A stretch of 64,000 bases of DNA from DAIOEK01 sp036746315 (GCA_036746315.1 DAIOEK010000001.1:114008-178007); one strand, 5' to 3'; counted from the stretch's first letter, positions 43,676 to 52,518 are shown. Notes: a model not told the origin generated them from the letters alone. Made by a program: numbers and translations.

Positions 43676-44416
43676 ATGTCAACATCACTTTTTCATATTT
43701 TGAATATCTCGCGCATGGATATGATGTCCCGCATGACCGCTCTGGACACCGTTTCCAACAACGTGTCCAACATTAATACCATGGGATACCGCGGCAGCCG
43801 TTCCAACTTTCAAGAAATGCTCGATAAGGCAAAATTGGAAGGGGTCCATCTTACTTCTACGCAGCTCAACACGGCGCAGGGAGCAGTAGTGCAAACGGGC
43901 AATCAATTGGATATAGCCATTCAAGGGGATGGTTTCTTCATGGTTAACCTTGGGGATGGCAAAACCGGCTATACGAGGGATGGCCAGTTTATGATTGATG
44001 GTCAGGGCAGGCTGGTAACGGCGGATGGTAATCCGCTGATATGGACGGGTACCATCCCCACCGATGCAGAAGAAATAGCCTTTCAACCGGATGGTACCGT
44101 GCAAACACGGTCGGGGGATACCTGGCAGGATGCGGGTACGATCAATCTGGCACGTTTTGCCAATCCCAGCGCCCTGCAGTTGAATGGCAACAATGTTTTG
44201 GTTGAAACAGTTGCATCAGGTACGGCTCAAACGGGAGCTCCGGGGACGCAATTGTTTGGAACACTGCTGGGGCAAGCGGTGGAGCGCTCGAATGTGAACA
44301 TAGCGGACGAGATGACGAATATGATTGTCATTCAGCGCAACTTCCAGATGAGCACCCGGATCTTTCAGGCAACGGATACGATGATTAATGAGGCGATTCA
44401 TGTCCGCAAGAGTTAA
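43676..44416 (+). CDS. flgG: Flagellar rod protein, FlgG type
   Basis: A rod protein of 246 residues with N-terminal VSNNVSNINTMGYRGSRSNF, GNQLDIAIQGDGFF, YTRDGQFMIDGQGRLV and C-terminal ADEMTNMIVIQRNFQMSTR. The C-terminal helix pattern is close to FlgG. It follows the FlgF-like gene by 12 bases. In monoderms two such proteins (FlhO/FlhP in Bacillus) make the distal rod, so either naming is possible. Confidence 0.85.
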   Translation: MSTSLFHILNISRMDMMSRMTALDTVSNNVSNINTMGYRGSRSNFQEMLDKAKLEGVHLTSTQLNTAQGAVVQTGNQLDIAIQGDGFFMVNLGDGKTGYTRDGQFMIDGQGRLVTADGNPLIWTGTIPTDAEEIAFQPDGTVQTRSGDTWQDAGTINLARFANPSALQLNGNNVLVETVASGTAQTGAPGTQLFGTLLGQAVERSNVNIADEMTNMIVIQRNFQMSTRIFQATDTMINEAIHVRKS

Positions 44417-44493
44417 GTTCTTGTGCAGATTGTCGATAATTAAGGTACAGGCTAAACAAGTCCTGCCCGATATCGCATGGAGGTATACCGCTT

Positions 44494-44793
44494 ATGAAAA
44501 TCGACAATAATCATCTGAATCCACTGAATGCCCAGAAGTCCGAAAGCCTTCAGCAGGTCGAAAAGCAGCAGCGTATGGTGGAGAATACCCAGCAAACGCA
44601 GCAACGCGACCGGCTGGAACTCTCGGATAAAGCCAGGCTTTTAGCCAAGGCTCGTTTGGAACTGGATGAAACCCAGGATGTGAACCAGAACAAGGTTGAA
44701 GCATTGAAAGAAGCGATCAACCAGGGTACATACCAGATTCCATATGCCGATGTAGCGAAGAAGATCCTGGGGAATATCGATATCAAAGGATAA
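44494..44793 (+). CDS. flgM: Anti-sigma-28 factor FlgM
   Basis: Holds FliA inactive until the hook is finished and FlgM is exported, 99 residues. The unstructured Gln-rich N-terminus is followed by the FlgM pattern RDRLELSDKARLLAKARLEL and KVEALKEAINQGTYQIPYAD. It sits 77 bases after flgG, a larger gap than elsewhere in the operon, so it may also have its own promoter. AGG and ATG spacing support the start. Confidence 0.92.
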   Translation: MKIDNNHLNPLNAQKSESLQQVEKQQRMVENTQQTQQRDRLELSDKARLLAKARLELDETQDVNQNKVEALKEAINQGTYQIPYADVAKKILGNIDIKG

Positions 44794-44805
44794 GGATACC
44801 CGGCA

Positions 44806-45327
44806 ATGAAAGAAAACACCCAAATCCGTTCTCTGCTGAATGTATTGGAAGATTATCTGGTACAGGAATTTCGGCTTCTGCAGAGTTTGATCGTGATTAC
44901 CAACGAAGAACGCAAATTTTTGCCCGGTGGTGATCCGGATGAATTGATGAAACTTGTGGAACGCAAGGAAAACATTCTGGATCAAATGTCTCTTCTCGAA
45001 GAGAAGCGGCGCACCGTGATTGAAGAACTGGGACGGGAATTGGGTGTAACCCCGGGTACATCCTCATTGGGAGAAATTCTCCCATGGATTGAAGTTGCAA
45101 CAGCCGGTCGTTTACGGCGGTTGAGTGATGGAATTGCGATGCTTGTCGGGCAGGCTCGCGATCTGAATTACGGCAACCGGGCCCTGGCAGTGACAGCTAT
45201 GGATTGGCTGGAAGCTACCAGAGCTTTCATCTTTGGGTTCTACCAAAACCAGGCGACGTATTCGCCTCCTGGTCCTACTCCCAGTACGGAGCAGATACCA
45301 GCCTGGGGTGTGGAACACAAAGCCTGA
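44806..45327 (+). CDS. flgN: Flagellar chaperone FlgN
   Basis: The export chaperone for FlgK and FlgL, 173 residues. Helical throughout, with the FlgN pattern LEDYLVQEFRLLQSLIVIT near the start and LVERKENILDQMSLLEEKRR in the middle, followed by a Pro-rich tail (SPPGPTPS). It lies 12 bases after flgM and 21 before its substrate flgK. Confidence 0.88.
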   Translation: MKENTQIRSLLNVLEDYLVQEFRLLQSLIVITNEERKFLPGGDPDELMKLVERKENILDQMSLLEEKRRTVIEELGRELGVTPGTSSLGEILPWIEVATAGRLRRLSDGIAMLVGQARDLNYGNRALAVTAMDWLEATRAFIFGFYQNQATYSPPGPTPSTEQIPAWGVEHKA

Positions 45328-45348
45328 TCGTTTTCAAGCAGGTGTCTC

Positions 45349-47079
45349 ATGCCTAATTTATTCGCAGGTGTAAGTTTAGCCTTACAATCAATGCTTAGTC
45401 ACCAGGCTGCGGTGCAGGTGATTGAGCATAATGTAGCCAATGCAAACACGGAAGGCTACAAACGCCAGGAGGCAGTGCTAAAAGCTGGACCTGCCATCTC
45501 GTATTCTGGTGCATCCTACTTGATGGGGGTTGGACAGTTGGGTACGGGTGTTGTGGTGGATAGCATCCGCCGGTTTAGCACGGATTTTTATGACATGCGT
45601 TATCGGTCAGAGATCCAATCCGCAGCCCAGTACAATCTCGAGTCTTCCATTTTGTCCCAGATTGAGGATGAATTTTCTGAAACGTCTTCCAGCGGGTTGG
45701 TGAGCCAGCTGGATAGTTTCTGGTCGAGCTGGCAGCAGCTTAGCGTTGACCCCAGTAATTCCGCGCTGCGTGCTGAGTTGGTGGATGTTGCCAATACCCT
45801 GACGCAGGCCATTCAATCGCGGGCACTGAATATTCGCACCGTGCAGGCGGAACAGAACACCCAAATCACGCAACGAGTGGATAGCATCAATCAACTTGCC
45901 GAACAGGTGGCGCGTTTGAATGGGGAGATTATGCGGGTTGTTTCCCTCGGGGAGCAGCCAAACGACCTGATGGATCAGCGCGACACGCTGCTGGATGAGC
46001 TTGCCAAGGTGAGCGGCGCTTCCGTTTCCATGCAGACCAATGGCGATGCCATTGTCTCTATCAACGGACATGTGCTGGTGCAGAGTGTTGAATCTTTTGA
46101 TCTGGAGACGTATGCCGACCCTGCAAATGCCAATCTCTATGCCATTCGCTGGAGCGATGGGCAGGAAGTGAATCCCACCTCGGGCGAGTTGGCCGGTCTG
46201 TTTTCTGCCCGTGATGGCGTTTTGGGCGACCAAATGCAAGTGCTGGATGATCTATCCAATGCATTGATCACGCGCATAAATGAACTCCATTTGAGCGGAT
46301 ACGCATCCGGCAAGACCAGCTCCGTTTCAGCCAATAATACGATAACATCCATTCAAGCTGGAGAATTGGCGACTGGACAAACCGAATTATCAACGGGGCA
46401 GTATTTTATCGAAACACGTCAAAATGCTGGCACCTGGCAATTCAGGGTTGTGGATGCCACCGGGACGCCAGCCAGTATTCAATTAACTGATCTGAGCGGT
46501 TACAGCGATGACTGGCAGGACATTCCCGCCTCGGGTGGATCGTATGATACCGGGCGTGGGTTAACCTTACAATTTGGCACCGATTCTTCCCAGTACACAG
46601 AGACCAGTTATACAACGGGTGCAGCTTCGGTGCAATTCTATGAGCAACAGGCATTCTTTACCGGAACGGATGCGCTCTCCATAGCTGTTAATGCAAATAT
46701 ACTTTCCAATTCCAACTTACTGGCAACAGCTACGGCACCGAACCAACCTGGGAATGGTGATTTAGCCAGGGCTCTGGCAAATGTACGAACTGAAACACTG
46801 ATGAATGGGGGGCTGAGTACAATAAATCAGTTCTATACTTCTCAGGTGGCGACCTTCGGTGTGGAGGTAAATCGCGCTTCAACCAATGCGACCGATAGGC
46901 AGGCAATTGCTGATGTAATCGACCAACAGAGGTTATCGATCTCTGGAGTGAACTTGAACGAAGAGGCTGCCAAACTGGTGACAGCGCAAAAAGCTTTTGA
47001 AGCCTCAGCCAGGTTGATGACAGTCATCGACGAGATGTTGGATACCATCATTAATGGTATGGGGCTGGTAGGCAGATAG
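45349..47079 (+). CDS. flgK: Hook-filament junction protein FlgK (HAP1)
   Basis: Joins hook to filament, 576 residues. The N-terminal part has LQSMLSHQAAVQVIEHNVA and ANTEGYKRQ, and the C-terminal helix is VNLNEEAAKLVTAQKAFEAS. The middle contains a beta-rich module (about 333-432) with LSTGQYFIETRQ, YDTGRGLTLQFG and GAASVQFYEQ that is also found in FliD in this window. The rest follows the ordinary FlgK plan. It is 11-14 bases before flgL, depending on the flgL start. Confidence 0.94.
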   Translation: MPNLFAGVSLALQSMLSHQAAVQVIEHNVANANTEGYKRQEAVLKAGPAISYSGASYLMGVGQLGTGVVVDSIRRFSTDFYDMRYRSEIQSAAQYNLESSILSQIEDEFSETSSSGLVSQLDSFWSSWQQLSVDPSNSALRAELVDVANTLTQAIQSRALNIRTVQAEQNTQITQRVDSINQLAEQVARLNGEIMRVVSLGEQPNDLMDQRDTLLDELAKVSGASVSMQTNGDAIVSINGHVLVQSVESFDLETYADPANANLYAIRWSDGQEVNPTSGELAGLFSARDGVLGDQMQVLDDLSNALITRINELHLSGYASGKTSSVSANNTITSIQAGELATGQTELSTGQYFIETRQNAGTWQFRVVDATGTPASIQLTDLSGYSDDWQDIPASGGSYDTGRGLTLQFGTDSSQYTETSYTTGAASVQFYEQQAFFTGTDALSIAVNANILSNSNLLATATAPNQPGNGDLARALANVRTETLMNGGLSTINQFYTSQVATFGVEVNRASTNATDRQAIADVIDQQRLSISGVNLNEEAAKLVTAQKAFEASARLMTVIDEMLDTIINGMGLVGR

Positions 47080-47093
47080 GCAGGAGGTGAGTG

Positions 47094-47984
47094 ATGCGCG
47101 TTTCGGATCGTATGATAAGCAACCAGATGATTAAGTATATGAATGATACCCAGGCAAAAAAAGATGCCTTGTCTCTTCAGGTTGCCTCCGGTAAGTTATA
47201 TGAGAACGCTTCGGATAATCCTGCGGATGTCTCTGCGGCAATGACCATAAAATCTACTTTACAGACCGGAAAAACCTATCTGGAAAATGCCAATCGTATA
47301 GATGGCTGGATGGACACATCTGATCAGGCATTTTCACAAATGTCTTCCCTGATGATCAGAGCAACCACGCTAATTCAGAGTGGATTGTCGGATACACTGA
47401 GCGCAGATGAACGGGCAACATCGCTTGCCCCGGAAATGAGCGGTATCCTCGATGAGGCTTTGGATATCGCCAATACAACCTACTTGGATCAATATATCTT
47501 TTCTGGATACCAGGTAAACACCAAACCTTATGAAATCGACCCAACTAATAGCAGCCAGGTGCTGTATCATGGCGATGATGGGCTAATGCAGCACGATATT
47601 GGCACGGGACAGACGGTTACCACTAATGTTAACAGCTCTTCATCCATGCAAGCGATGTTCAATGCCATAATCCGGGCGAGAAATGCATTATTGTCTGATG
47701 ATCGTACTGAATTGGAAGCGGCATTGACTGATATTAATAACGCCCAGGATACCGTTGGCGATCTTCAGGCTACCAATGGCGCCAGGATGCGCCAAGTCGA
47801 CAATGCCATTACCTATCTGGAGAAATCAAATCTTACTTTGAAAAGCTTGCTTTCTGAGAAAGAAGATGTTAATATGGCTGAAGCAATTGTGAACCTGACC
47901 AATATGGAGACTACCTACGAAGCGGTATTGGAAGTTGGGCAGCGGGCAATTTCTTCATTAAACCTGTTTGACCTGCTTCGCTAA
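47094..47984 (+). CDS. flgL: Hook-filament junction protein FlgL (HAP3)
   Basis: The flagellin-like junction protein, 296 residues from the ATG at 47094, which has AGGAGG 6 bases before it; a GTG one codon earlier is possible. Flagellin-type N-terminus RVSDRMISNQMIKYMND, SGKLYENASDNPADVSAAM, and C-terminal DVNMAEAIVNLTNMETTYEAVL. The length is normal for FlgL. Confidence 0.94.
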   Translation: MRVSDRMISNQMIKYMNDTQAKKDALSLQVASGKLYENASDNPADVSAAMTIKSTLQTGKTYLENANRIDGWMDTSDQAFSQMSSLMIRATTLIQSGLSDTLSADERATSLAPEMSGILDEALDIANTTYLDQYIFSGYQVNTKPYEIDPTNSSQVLYHGDDGLMQHDIGTGQTVTTNVNSSSSMQAMFNAIIRARNALLSDDRTELEAALTDINNAQDTVGDLQATNGARMRQVDNAITYLEKSNLTLKSLLSEKEDVNMAEAIVNLTNMETTYEAVLEVGQRAISSLNLFDLLR

Positions 47985-48000
47985 TCCCAGAGAGTGATGA

Positions 48001-48309
48001 ATGCTTGTATTAACAAGGCGTGTGGATGAAAGCCTGAACATTGGTGATTCTATCGAAGTTACGATCCTGGCCATTGAAGGGGATAAGGTCAAGATTGGTA
48101 TCAAGGCACCGCGTGAGATCACCATTCTCAGAAAAGAAATTTATCAGGCAGTGCAGGAACAAAACAAGCTGGAGCAATTCCTTGCAACCAGCCCTGAACC
48201 TGATTCCTTTAAAGAACTTCGAGAGTTACTTGCTTCCAGCTCCAGCGATACTGCAGAAGAGCAAGTAGTTAACGATTCAACCGACGCAAATAAGCCTGTT
48301 CAGCAATAA
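48001..48309 (+). CDS. csrA: Post-transcriptional regulator CsrA
   Basis: An RNA-binding dimer that represses translation of motility genes by binding GGA motifs, 102 residues. The core MLVLTRRVDESLNIGDSIEVTIL and GIKAPREITILRKEIY is intact, including the Arg residues that bind RNA. A C-terminal extension of about 40 residues (LLASSSSDTAEEQVVND) is acidic and unusual for the family. It is last in the operon, where hag-csrA systems often place it. FliW, the usual antagonist, is not seen here. Its 3' end overlaps the convergent PilZ gene by 41 bases. Confidence 0.93.
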   Translation: MLVLTRRVDESLNIGDSIEVTILAIEGDKVKIGIKAPREITILRKEIYQAVQEQNKLEQFLATSPEPDSFKELRELLASSSSDTAEEQVVNDSTDANKPVQQ

Positions 48310-48604
48310 TCTTTTTATATGGAATACCGCGGATGGTAATCATCATGGCGGCTTCGGCATCCGCCACACGGATGATTCGACCGATGATATTGAATGGTTC
48401 ATCATCATGCAGCGTCACAACCGCTTGAAAAATATCACCGGGTAATTTATTTTGCTCCGGGTTGTAGAATCTGATCCCAATTTCGCATATATCCATAATA
48501 GGAAAAGACTTTCCACGGATGGCGATCTGTGGGCGTTGATCCTCTGGATAAACAATTCTGAAGTAAGCGCGGCGTTCTCGATTGGTGGGGGCTTTTTGAT
48601 CCAT
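48269..48604 (-). CDS. PilZ-domain protein, probable cyclic-di-GMP sensor
   Basis: A 111-residue single PilZ domain. The first motif (RERRAYFRI) supplies the Arg pair that grips cyclic-di-GMP. The second motif is DICEIGIRF in place of D-x-S-x-x-G, so Ser is replaced by Cys. It ends the second flagellar operon, 4 bases after the FlhB-like gene, and overlaps csrA in antisense. It lacks a YcgR N-terminal domain, so it would act on the motor or another target as a small adaptor; this is inference. Confidence 0.78.
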   Translation of the reverse strand: MDQKAPTNRERRAYFRIVYPEDQRPQIAIRGKSFPIMDICEIGIRFYNPEQNKLPGDIFQAVVTLHDDEPFNIIGRIIRVADAEAAMMITIRGIPYKKIIAEQAYLRRLNR

Positions 48605-48608
48605 GTAT

Positions 48609-48911
48609 TTATCTCATTTGTTGCGGCTCAAGATGACTTCTCACTCGTTGAATATACGCGAATACTTGTGCGATCACCAGGTATAACTCTGGTGGAATTG
48701 CCTGATTGATATTAATTTTAGCCAATGTCTCTGCCAGCAGTGCGTCTTCATGAATGGGGATTTGATTGGCTCGGGCAATATTTACAATCTGTTCTGCAAT
48801 TTTACCATGACCGGATGCAATTACAAAAGGCGCCTGATCTTTATCGGGGTCGTATCCCAATGCTGTTGCCGATTGTCTGAAGGATTTGTTCTCTGCAGAT
48901 GGATCTGTCAT
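48609..48911 (-). CDS. Small FlhB C-domain-like protein (FhlB)
   Basis: A 100-residue cytoplasmic protein resembling the C-terminal domain of FlhB: ATALGYDPDKDQAPFVIASG, AEQIVNIARANQIPIHED and IPPELYLVIAQVFAYI. It lacks the NPTH autocleavage motif and the membrane part. It matches FlhB-related proteins (YlqH/FhlB), which can partly replace the FlhB C-domain. It lies 1 base before the FliK-like gene's stop, in the same order as ylqG-ylqH in Bacillus. Confidence 0.88.
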   Translation of the reverse strand: MTDPSAENKSFRQSATALGYDPDKDQAPFVIASGHGKIAEQIVNIARANQIPIHEDALLAETLAKININQAIPPELYLVIAQVFAYIQRVRSHLEPQQMR

Positions 48912-50306
48912 TTATATCTCCAGATTTACATCAGATTGAAGCAGGTTGGTGATCTTCCGAGTATTGTTGCCAACATGCATTGCGGTGCCTGTTTCGACCT
49001 GGGCATATCTGGTTTCATATCCCAGCGTACCCAATTCCTCTTCTAATTCTTCCAATTCTTCTTTTGCCGCACGGCTGATATCGGAATTCGATCCGGTAAT
49101 TGTGAGCCCCAGTTGATGTGCGACAACCGACAGGTCAACTTCGATACTATGGTTTTGGGTGAGATCAACTTGAACGATGATGCGCGTATAGTGCGGGTTG
49201 ATCTGATCGGTCCCATCTGGTGATTGTTCCCGGGCGATCCTGATCCTTGCCGGACAAAGTTCTTCTTCGAGATTGTTGCTTCCCTGCACCGGATATTGTA
49301 CGGGTACTTCCAGGCGAAACCATTCATTTTGTTTGCCCTCCCCGGTGCTTGTGTTAAAAAGATGTACCAGGCGCAGATTGTCATTGAAACGGTCAATCTC
49401 ACCAGCCAGGGAAGAAAACCCACGTGCAGCCAGTTCGGTTCGCAAGCGGGTGAGCGCCATGAGACCACGTTCAAGATCATTGACATCCGTGGTTAACGCT
49501 CTGGCAAGCTCCCCTTCCAGAGATTTCCCCAACAGAGTAATTGCACTTTTTAAACGAGAGATCATCTGCTCGGCGGGCTGATCTCCGGGGATAACTGCCT
49601 GCGAGAATACATTCAGCACCTGGGTAACCTGCGCTCGCATGGTGGTGGAGATAGATCCATCTTCACGAAGTTGACCCAACTGTTGTACTATTTTGGCAAA
49701 AGTTTGGGTGACTTCTGTCGTTGAATTTGCCAGTAATCGCAATGCTTCAGGACTGACCGGAACCTGGCTGGCTTTAAGTGTGGCTGCCAAATTAGCTTCA
49801 GTCTCACCCCAGGGTTGGATTGCTCTCAGCGCATTGCTCAACTCTTGCAGAATTTCAGCGGTAACCGGCAACCCATGTCTGATCGCTGCCTGGGCAAGCA
49901 TTTGGTTTTCCGTTGTGGCAGGCAGGCCGATTTGAGTTAACAACCCTTTTAATAGAACTGCTTCATGGTTACCGGATGTTGCCTCGGCATTATTCTGTGG
50001 AGTCTGCATATCCAGGAGTTGTAATGTAACGACCTGGTTGCTCATGTCCTTGACAACGAACTGGGCGAAACGCCGATCGATCAGGGCAGTTAATTGTTCA
50101 GGGTTTGTCATGCGCGCAACCACCTGCACACCCTGAATGGAAAGGACTACCTGCTCATTTCCTACTTGCAAAACTTCACCCGCTACCCTCTGGTTAACGC
50201 GCAGAAACAAATTCCCATCATCTGGGTTTTGTAAGGGTGTAACTGGAGGAGGACCGGGTATGGTAAACATATTTTGAAAGTCTGGTGGTTGATCATCCTT
50301 GATCAA
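48912..50306 (-). CDS. FliK-like hook-length control family protein
   Basis: A 464-residue protein from a TTG that lies within an inverted repeat; an ATG at 50270 is the alternative start (452 residues) and neither has a good ribosome site. It has a long Gln/Leu-rich helical middle. The C-terminal domain resembles FliK, with WFRLEVPVQYP, ARIRIAREQSPDG and DLSVVAHQLGLTITG. The position next to the FlhB-like gene parallels ylqG. This is a second FliK-type protein, distinct from the one at 52519. Confidence 0.7.
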   Translation of the reverse strand: MIKDDQPPDFQNMFTIPGPPPVTPLQNPDDGNLFLRVNQRVAGEVLQVGNEQVVLSIQGVQVVARMTNPEQLTALIDRRFAQFVVKDMSNQVVTLQLLDMQTPQNNAEATSGNHEAVLLKGLLTQIGLPATTENQMLAQAAIRHGLPVTAEILQELSNALRAIQPWGETEANLAATLKASQVPVSPEALRLLANSTTEVTQTFAKIVQQLGQLREDGSISTTMRAQVTQVLNVFSQAVIPGDQPAEQMISRLKSAITLLGKSLEGELARALTTDVNDLERGLMALTRLRTELAARGFSSLAGEIDRFNDNLRLVHLFNTSTGEGKQNEWFRLEVPVQYPVQGSNNLEEELCPARIRIAREQSPDGTDQINPHYTRIIVQVDLTQNHSIEVDLSVVAHQLGLTITGSNSDISRAAKEELEELEEELGTLGYETRYAQVETGTAMHVGNNTRKITNLLQSDVNLEI

Positions 50307-50313
50307 CCACCAG
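50282..50313 (-). other. Perfect inverted repeat between flgE and the FliK-like gene
   Basis: CTGGTGGTTGATCA (50282-50295) pairs perfectly with TGATCAACCACCAG over a 4-base loop, giving a 14-base stem. It lies between the flgE stop and the next gene and covers the TTG start of the latter. It is not followed by a T run, so it looks more like an attenuator or a translation-blocking structure. Confidence 0.6.
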
Positions 50314-50329
50314 GACCCTTAACTAGTTG

Positions 50330-51565
50330 TTATCGCTTAAGGTTGACCAATTCCTGCAAAATTTCATCGGATGTGGTGATAATTCTGGAGGATGCCTGGA
50401 AGCCGCGTTGTGCCAGGATCATGTTGGTGAATTCCTGTGCCATATCAACGTTGGATGCTTCTAGGTAACCGCTTGCGATTGTTCCACGCCCGCCGCTGCC
50501 AGCCAGACCCACCTGGGCATCACCGGAGTTCAATCCCTCTTTGAACATGTTTTGTCCGGCACGCAGGAGACCGGCGGGGTTGGTGAAATGTGCCAGTGCC
50601 AATTGTCCGATCAGCTGTTTTAGCCCGTTGGAATACACCAGGTAAATTTCACCGGTATTGGGTGCTCCGTAAATATCGGTTACCGTTCCTGCGGGCAGAC
50701 CATCCTGGTTGCGAACTGCCACACTATCCGCGGCATCCAGCATGGTGATGTTGGAGAGATCCAACTGTGCGGCTGTCGTCAGATCGATGTCGTCTGCACC
50801 AGCACTGCCGTCAACATGGATGGGTGTGGTGAGTGTGTGGGATACATAAGCGCCATCGGTATCCACGGTGAGCGTCCCTGCTCCAGTGGTGCCAGCCGGC
50901 GGGGTGAGGAAGTTGAAATCCCAGGTATTATCTGCTGTACGGGTGAACTCGACAGAAATGGTATGCAGCGAACCGAGCGAGTCGTAAACACCGAAAGTGG
51001 TATCCACGCTGTCGCCGACTGCTGTCGTTGAATCCAGGTTTCCGCCTACAAAGATGTTTGATGTTGCCTGCGCCAGCGTAGCGTCCAGCGTGATCTGGAT
51101 GTCACCGATAGGTTGGTTGGAGTCAATGGCAGTTGCTCCCGGCAGCATGCTCCAACCCTGGATGCGCATACCGGATGAGTTGTTTACCAGGTAACCATTG
51201 GCATCGATTTCAAGGGAGCCTTCACGGGAATAGCGCAGCTCTTCGCCCTGCGCATAGATAAAGAAGCCGTTGCCTTGAATAGCCAGGTCGGTACTTCGAC
51301 CGGTGCTTTGCAGCATTCCCTGGGTGAAGCTGGGGGAGATATAACCGATTTTTACACCCAGACCGATCTGGGTTGGGTTAATACCGCCCGTAGTGGTGGA
51401 TGGCGCAGCGCCCGAGTTCATGATCTGTGCAAATTGATCCTGGAAAACCACACGTGACGATTTAAAACCGGTGGTGTTGGAGTTGGCCAGGTTGTCTGAG
51501 ATTACATCCAGATAGTTTTGGTTAAGGTTCAATGAACTGATAGCAGTGAACATTGAGCGAATCAT
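50330..51565 (-). CDS. flgE: Flagellar hook protein FlgE
   Basis: The hook subunit, 411 residues. N-terminal MIRSMFTAISSLNLNQNYLD and ISDNLANSNTTGFKSSR, D1 region STDLAIQGNGFFIYA and YSREGSLEIDANGYLV, and C-terminal ASNVDMAQEFTNMILAQRGFQ. The length is close to other short hook proteins. It begins after a hairpin-bearing 68-base gap and is followed by a 14-base perfect stem, so its expression may be insulated from its neighbours. Confidence 0.95.
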   Translation of the reverse strand: MIRSMFTAISSLNLNQNYLDVISDNLANSNTTGFKSSRVVFQDQFAQIMNSGAAPSTTTGGINPTQIGLGVKIGYISPSFTQGMLQSTGRSTDLAIQGNGFFIYAQGEELRYSREGSLEIDANGYLVNNSSGMRIQGWSMLPGATAIDSNQPIGDIQITLDATLAQATSNIFVGGNLDSTTAVGDSVDTTFGVYDSLGSLHTISVEFTRTADNTWDFNFLTPPAGTTGAGTLTVDTDGAYVSHTLTTPIHVDGSAGADDIDLTTAAQLDLSNITMLDAADSVAVRNQDGLPAGTVTDIYGAPNTGEIYLVYSNGLKQLIGQLALAHFTNPAGLLRAGQNMFKEGLNSGDAQVGLAGSGGRGTIASGYLEASNVDMAQEFTNMILAQRGFQASSRIITTSDEILQELVNLKR

Positions 51566-51590
51566 TTTATTTTCTCCTAGAGGTATTGGG

Positions 51591-51621
51591 CACAGGCTTC
51601 CTCCAAGAGGGCCAGCCTGTG
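51591..51621 (-). other. Stem-loop upstream of flgE
   Basis: CACAGGCT pairs with AGCCTGTG around a 15-base loop that holds a smaller CCTC/GAGG stem. It lies in the gap between the TIGR02530-like gene and flgE with no T run, so it may be an RNA processing or stability element for the flgE message. Confidence 0.45.
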
Positions 51622-51633
51622 ACTTGATTTAAT

Positions 51634-52059
51634 TTATGCCTCAACATCATTATCGGCAGGTTTGAGGGTTTGAGCAGGATCTGCAAAAACCACACTATCG
51701 ATCTGGGTGAACACACCCTCACCGCGACTGGGTTCATCTAAAGCGGTGATCACCAGCCTTTCTTTTACATTTACAATGAATGCCAGATCATCCACCAGTA
51801 CCAGGGATTCTTTGCCGCCGCGTTTTTCCGCTTTTTCAACTGCGTTGGCCAACCGGGAAATTCCCTCATCGTCGAGATTGATATTCCGGACTTGCAGTCG
51901 TTTTTGCGCATGGTTCGAAAAGCGCAGGTTTTGTACTTTTTCCAGCGCATCGGAAAAACTGGGTACGTCCGTTCCCTGAACCTGGCTGGCCAGTGATTGG
52001 CTTTGCCCCTGTACAGGCGTGACGGGTTGGCTGCCGTTAATTCTGATGGGATCCGTCAT
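51634..52059 (-). CDS. Flagellar operon protein, TIGR02530-like
   Basis: A 141-residue protein found between flgD and flgE in many monoderm bacteria, with the family pattern LRFSNHAQKRLQVRNINLDDEG, AVEKAEKRGGKESLVLVDD and FIVNVKERLVITAL. The N-terminus is Gln/Ser-rich and likely flexible. Its role in hook assembly is not established. It lies 4 bases after flgD. Confidence 0.83.
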   Translation of the reverse strand: MTDPIRINGSQPVTPVQGQSQSLASQVQGTDVPSFSDALEKVQNLRFSNHAQKRLQVRNINLDDEGISRLANAVEKAEKRGGKESLVLVDDLAFIVNVKERLVITALDEPSRGEGVFTQIDSVVFADPAQTLKPADNDVEA

Positions 52060-52063
52060 GGTC

Positions 52064-52507
52064 TCATTCGCTTTCCGCAGCTGTTTGTGTTACCTGGGTA
52101 ACATATTCGAGGGGAATATAGTTGTCATCAACGATCAGATAGACGTCACTTCCCGATACTTCCATGCCGGTGACTTCCCCTTGGGCAAGCAGCGTTCCAT
52201 CACTGGATGCTACTATTTCTTTGCCGATCAGGCTGGCTGCGTAAGTTGTCTGTGAGTACTGCGACATCTGCTCAAGCGTTTCTGATAGGGACTGTAGTTC
52301 ATTCAGCATATTCAACTGGGTCACTTGTCCCATCAGATCTTTGTCATCCATGGGGTCCATTGGGTTTTGGTTTTTTAGCTGCGCCATCAGCATCAACATA
52401 AAATCACTTTCCCCGATCCCCAGCAGACTGCTGGAGCTGGAAGACGTAGTGGATGTACTGCTGGTGGATGAATCTGACATCACTTGGGAAATAGGTGTGA
52501 TTGCCAT
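52064..52507 (-). CDS. flgD: Hook-capping protein FlgD
   Basis: A scaffold needed to build the hook, 147 residues, of the short Gram-positive type. A Ser/Thr-rich linker (SSTSSTSTTSSSSS) precedes the FlgD N-terminal signature DFMLMLMAQLKNQNPMDPMDD and MGQVTQLNMLNEL. The C-terminal part (SLIGKEIVASSDGTLL) is a small beta domain. It lies 11 bases after fliK. Confidence 0.92.
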   Translation of the reverse strand: MAITPISQVMSDSSTSSTSTTSSSSSSLLGIGESDFMLMLMAQLKNQNPMDPMDDKDLMGQVTQLNMLNELQSLSETLEQMSQYSQTTYAASLIGKEIVASSDGTLLAQGEVTGMEVSGSDVYLIVDDNYIPLEYVTQVTQTAAESE

Positions 52508-52518
52508 ATGTGTTTCTC

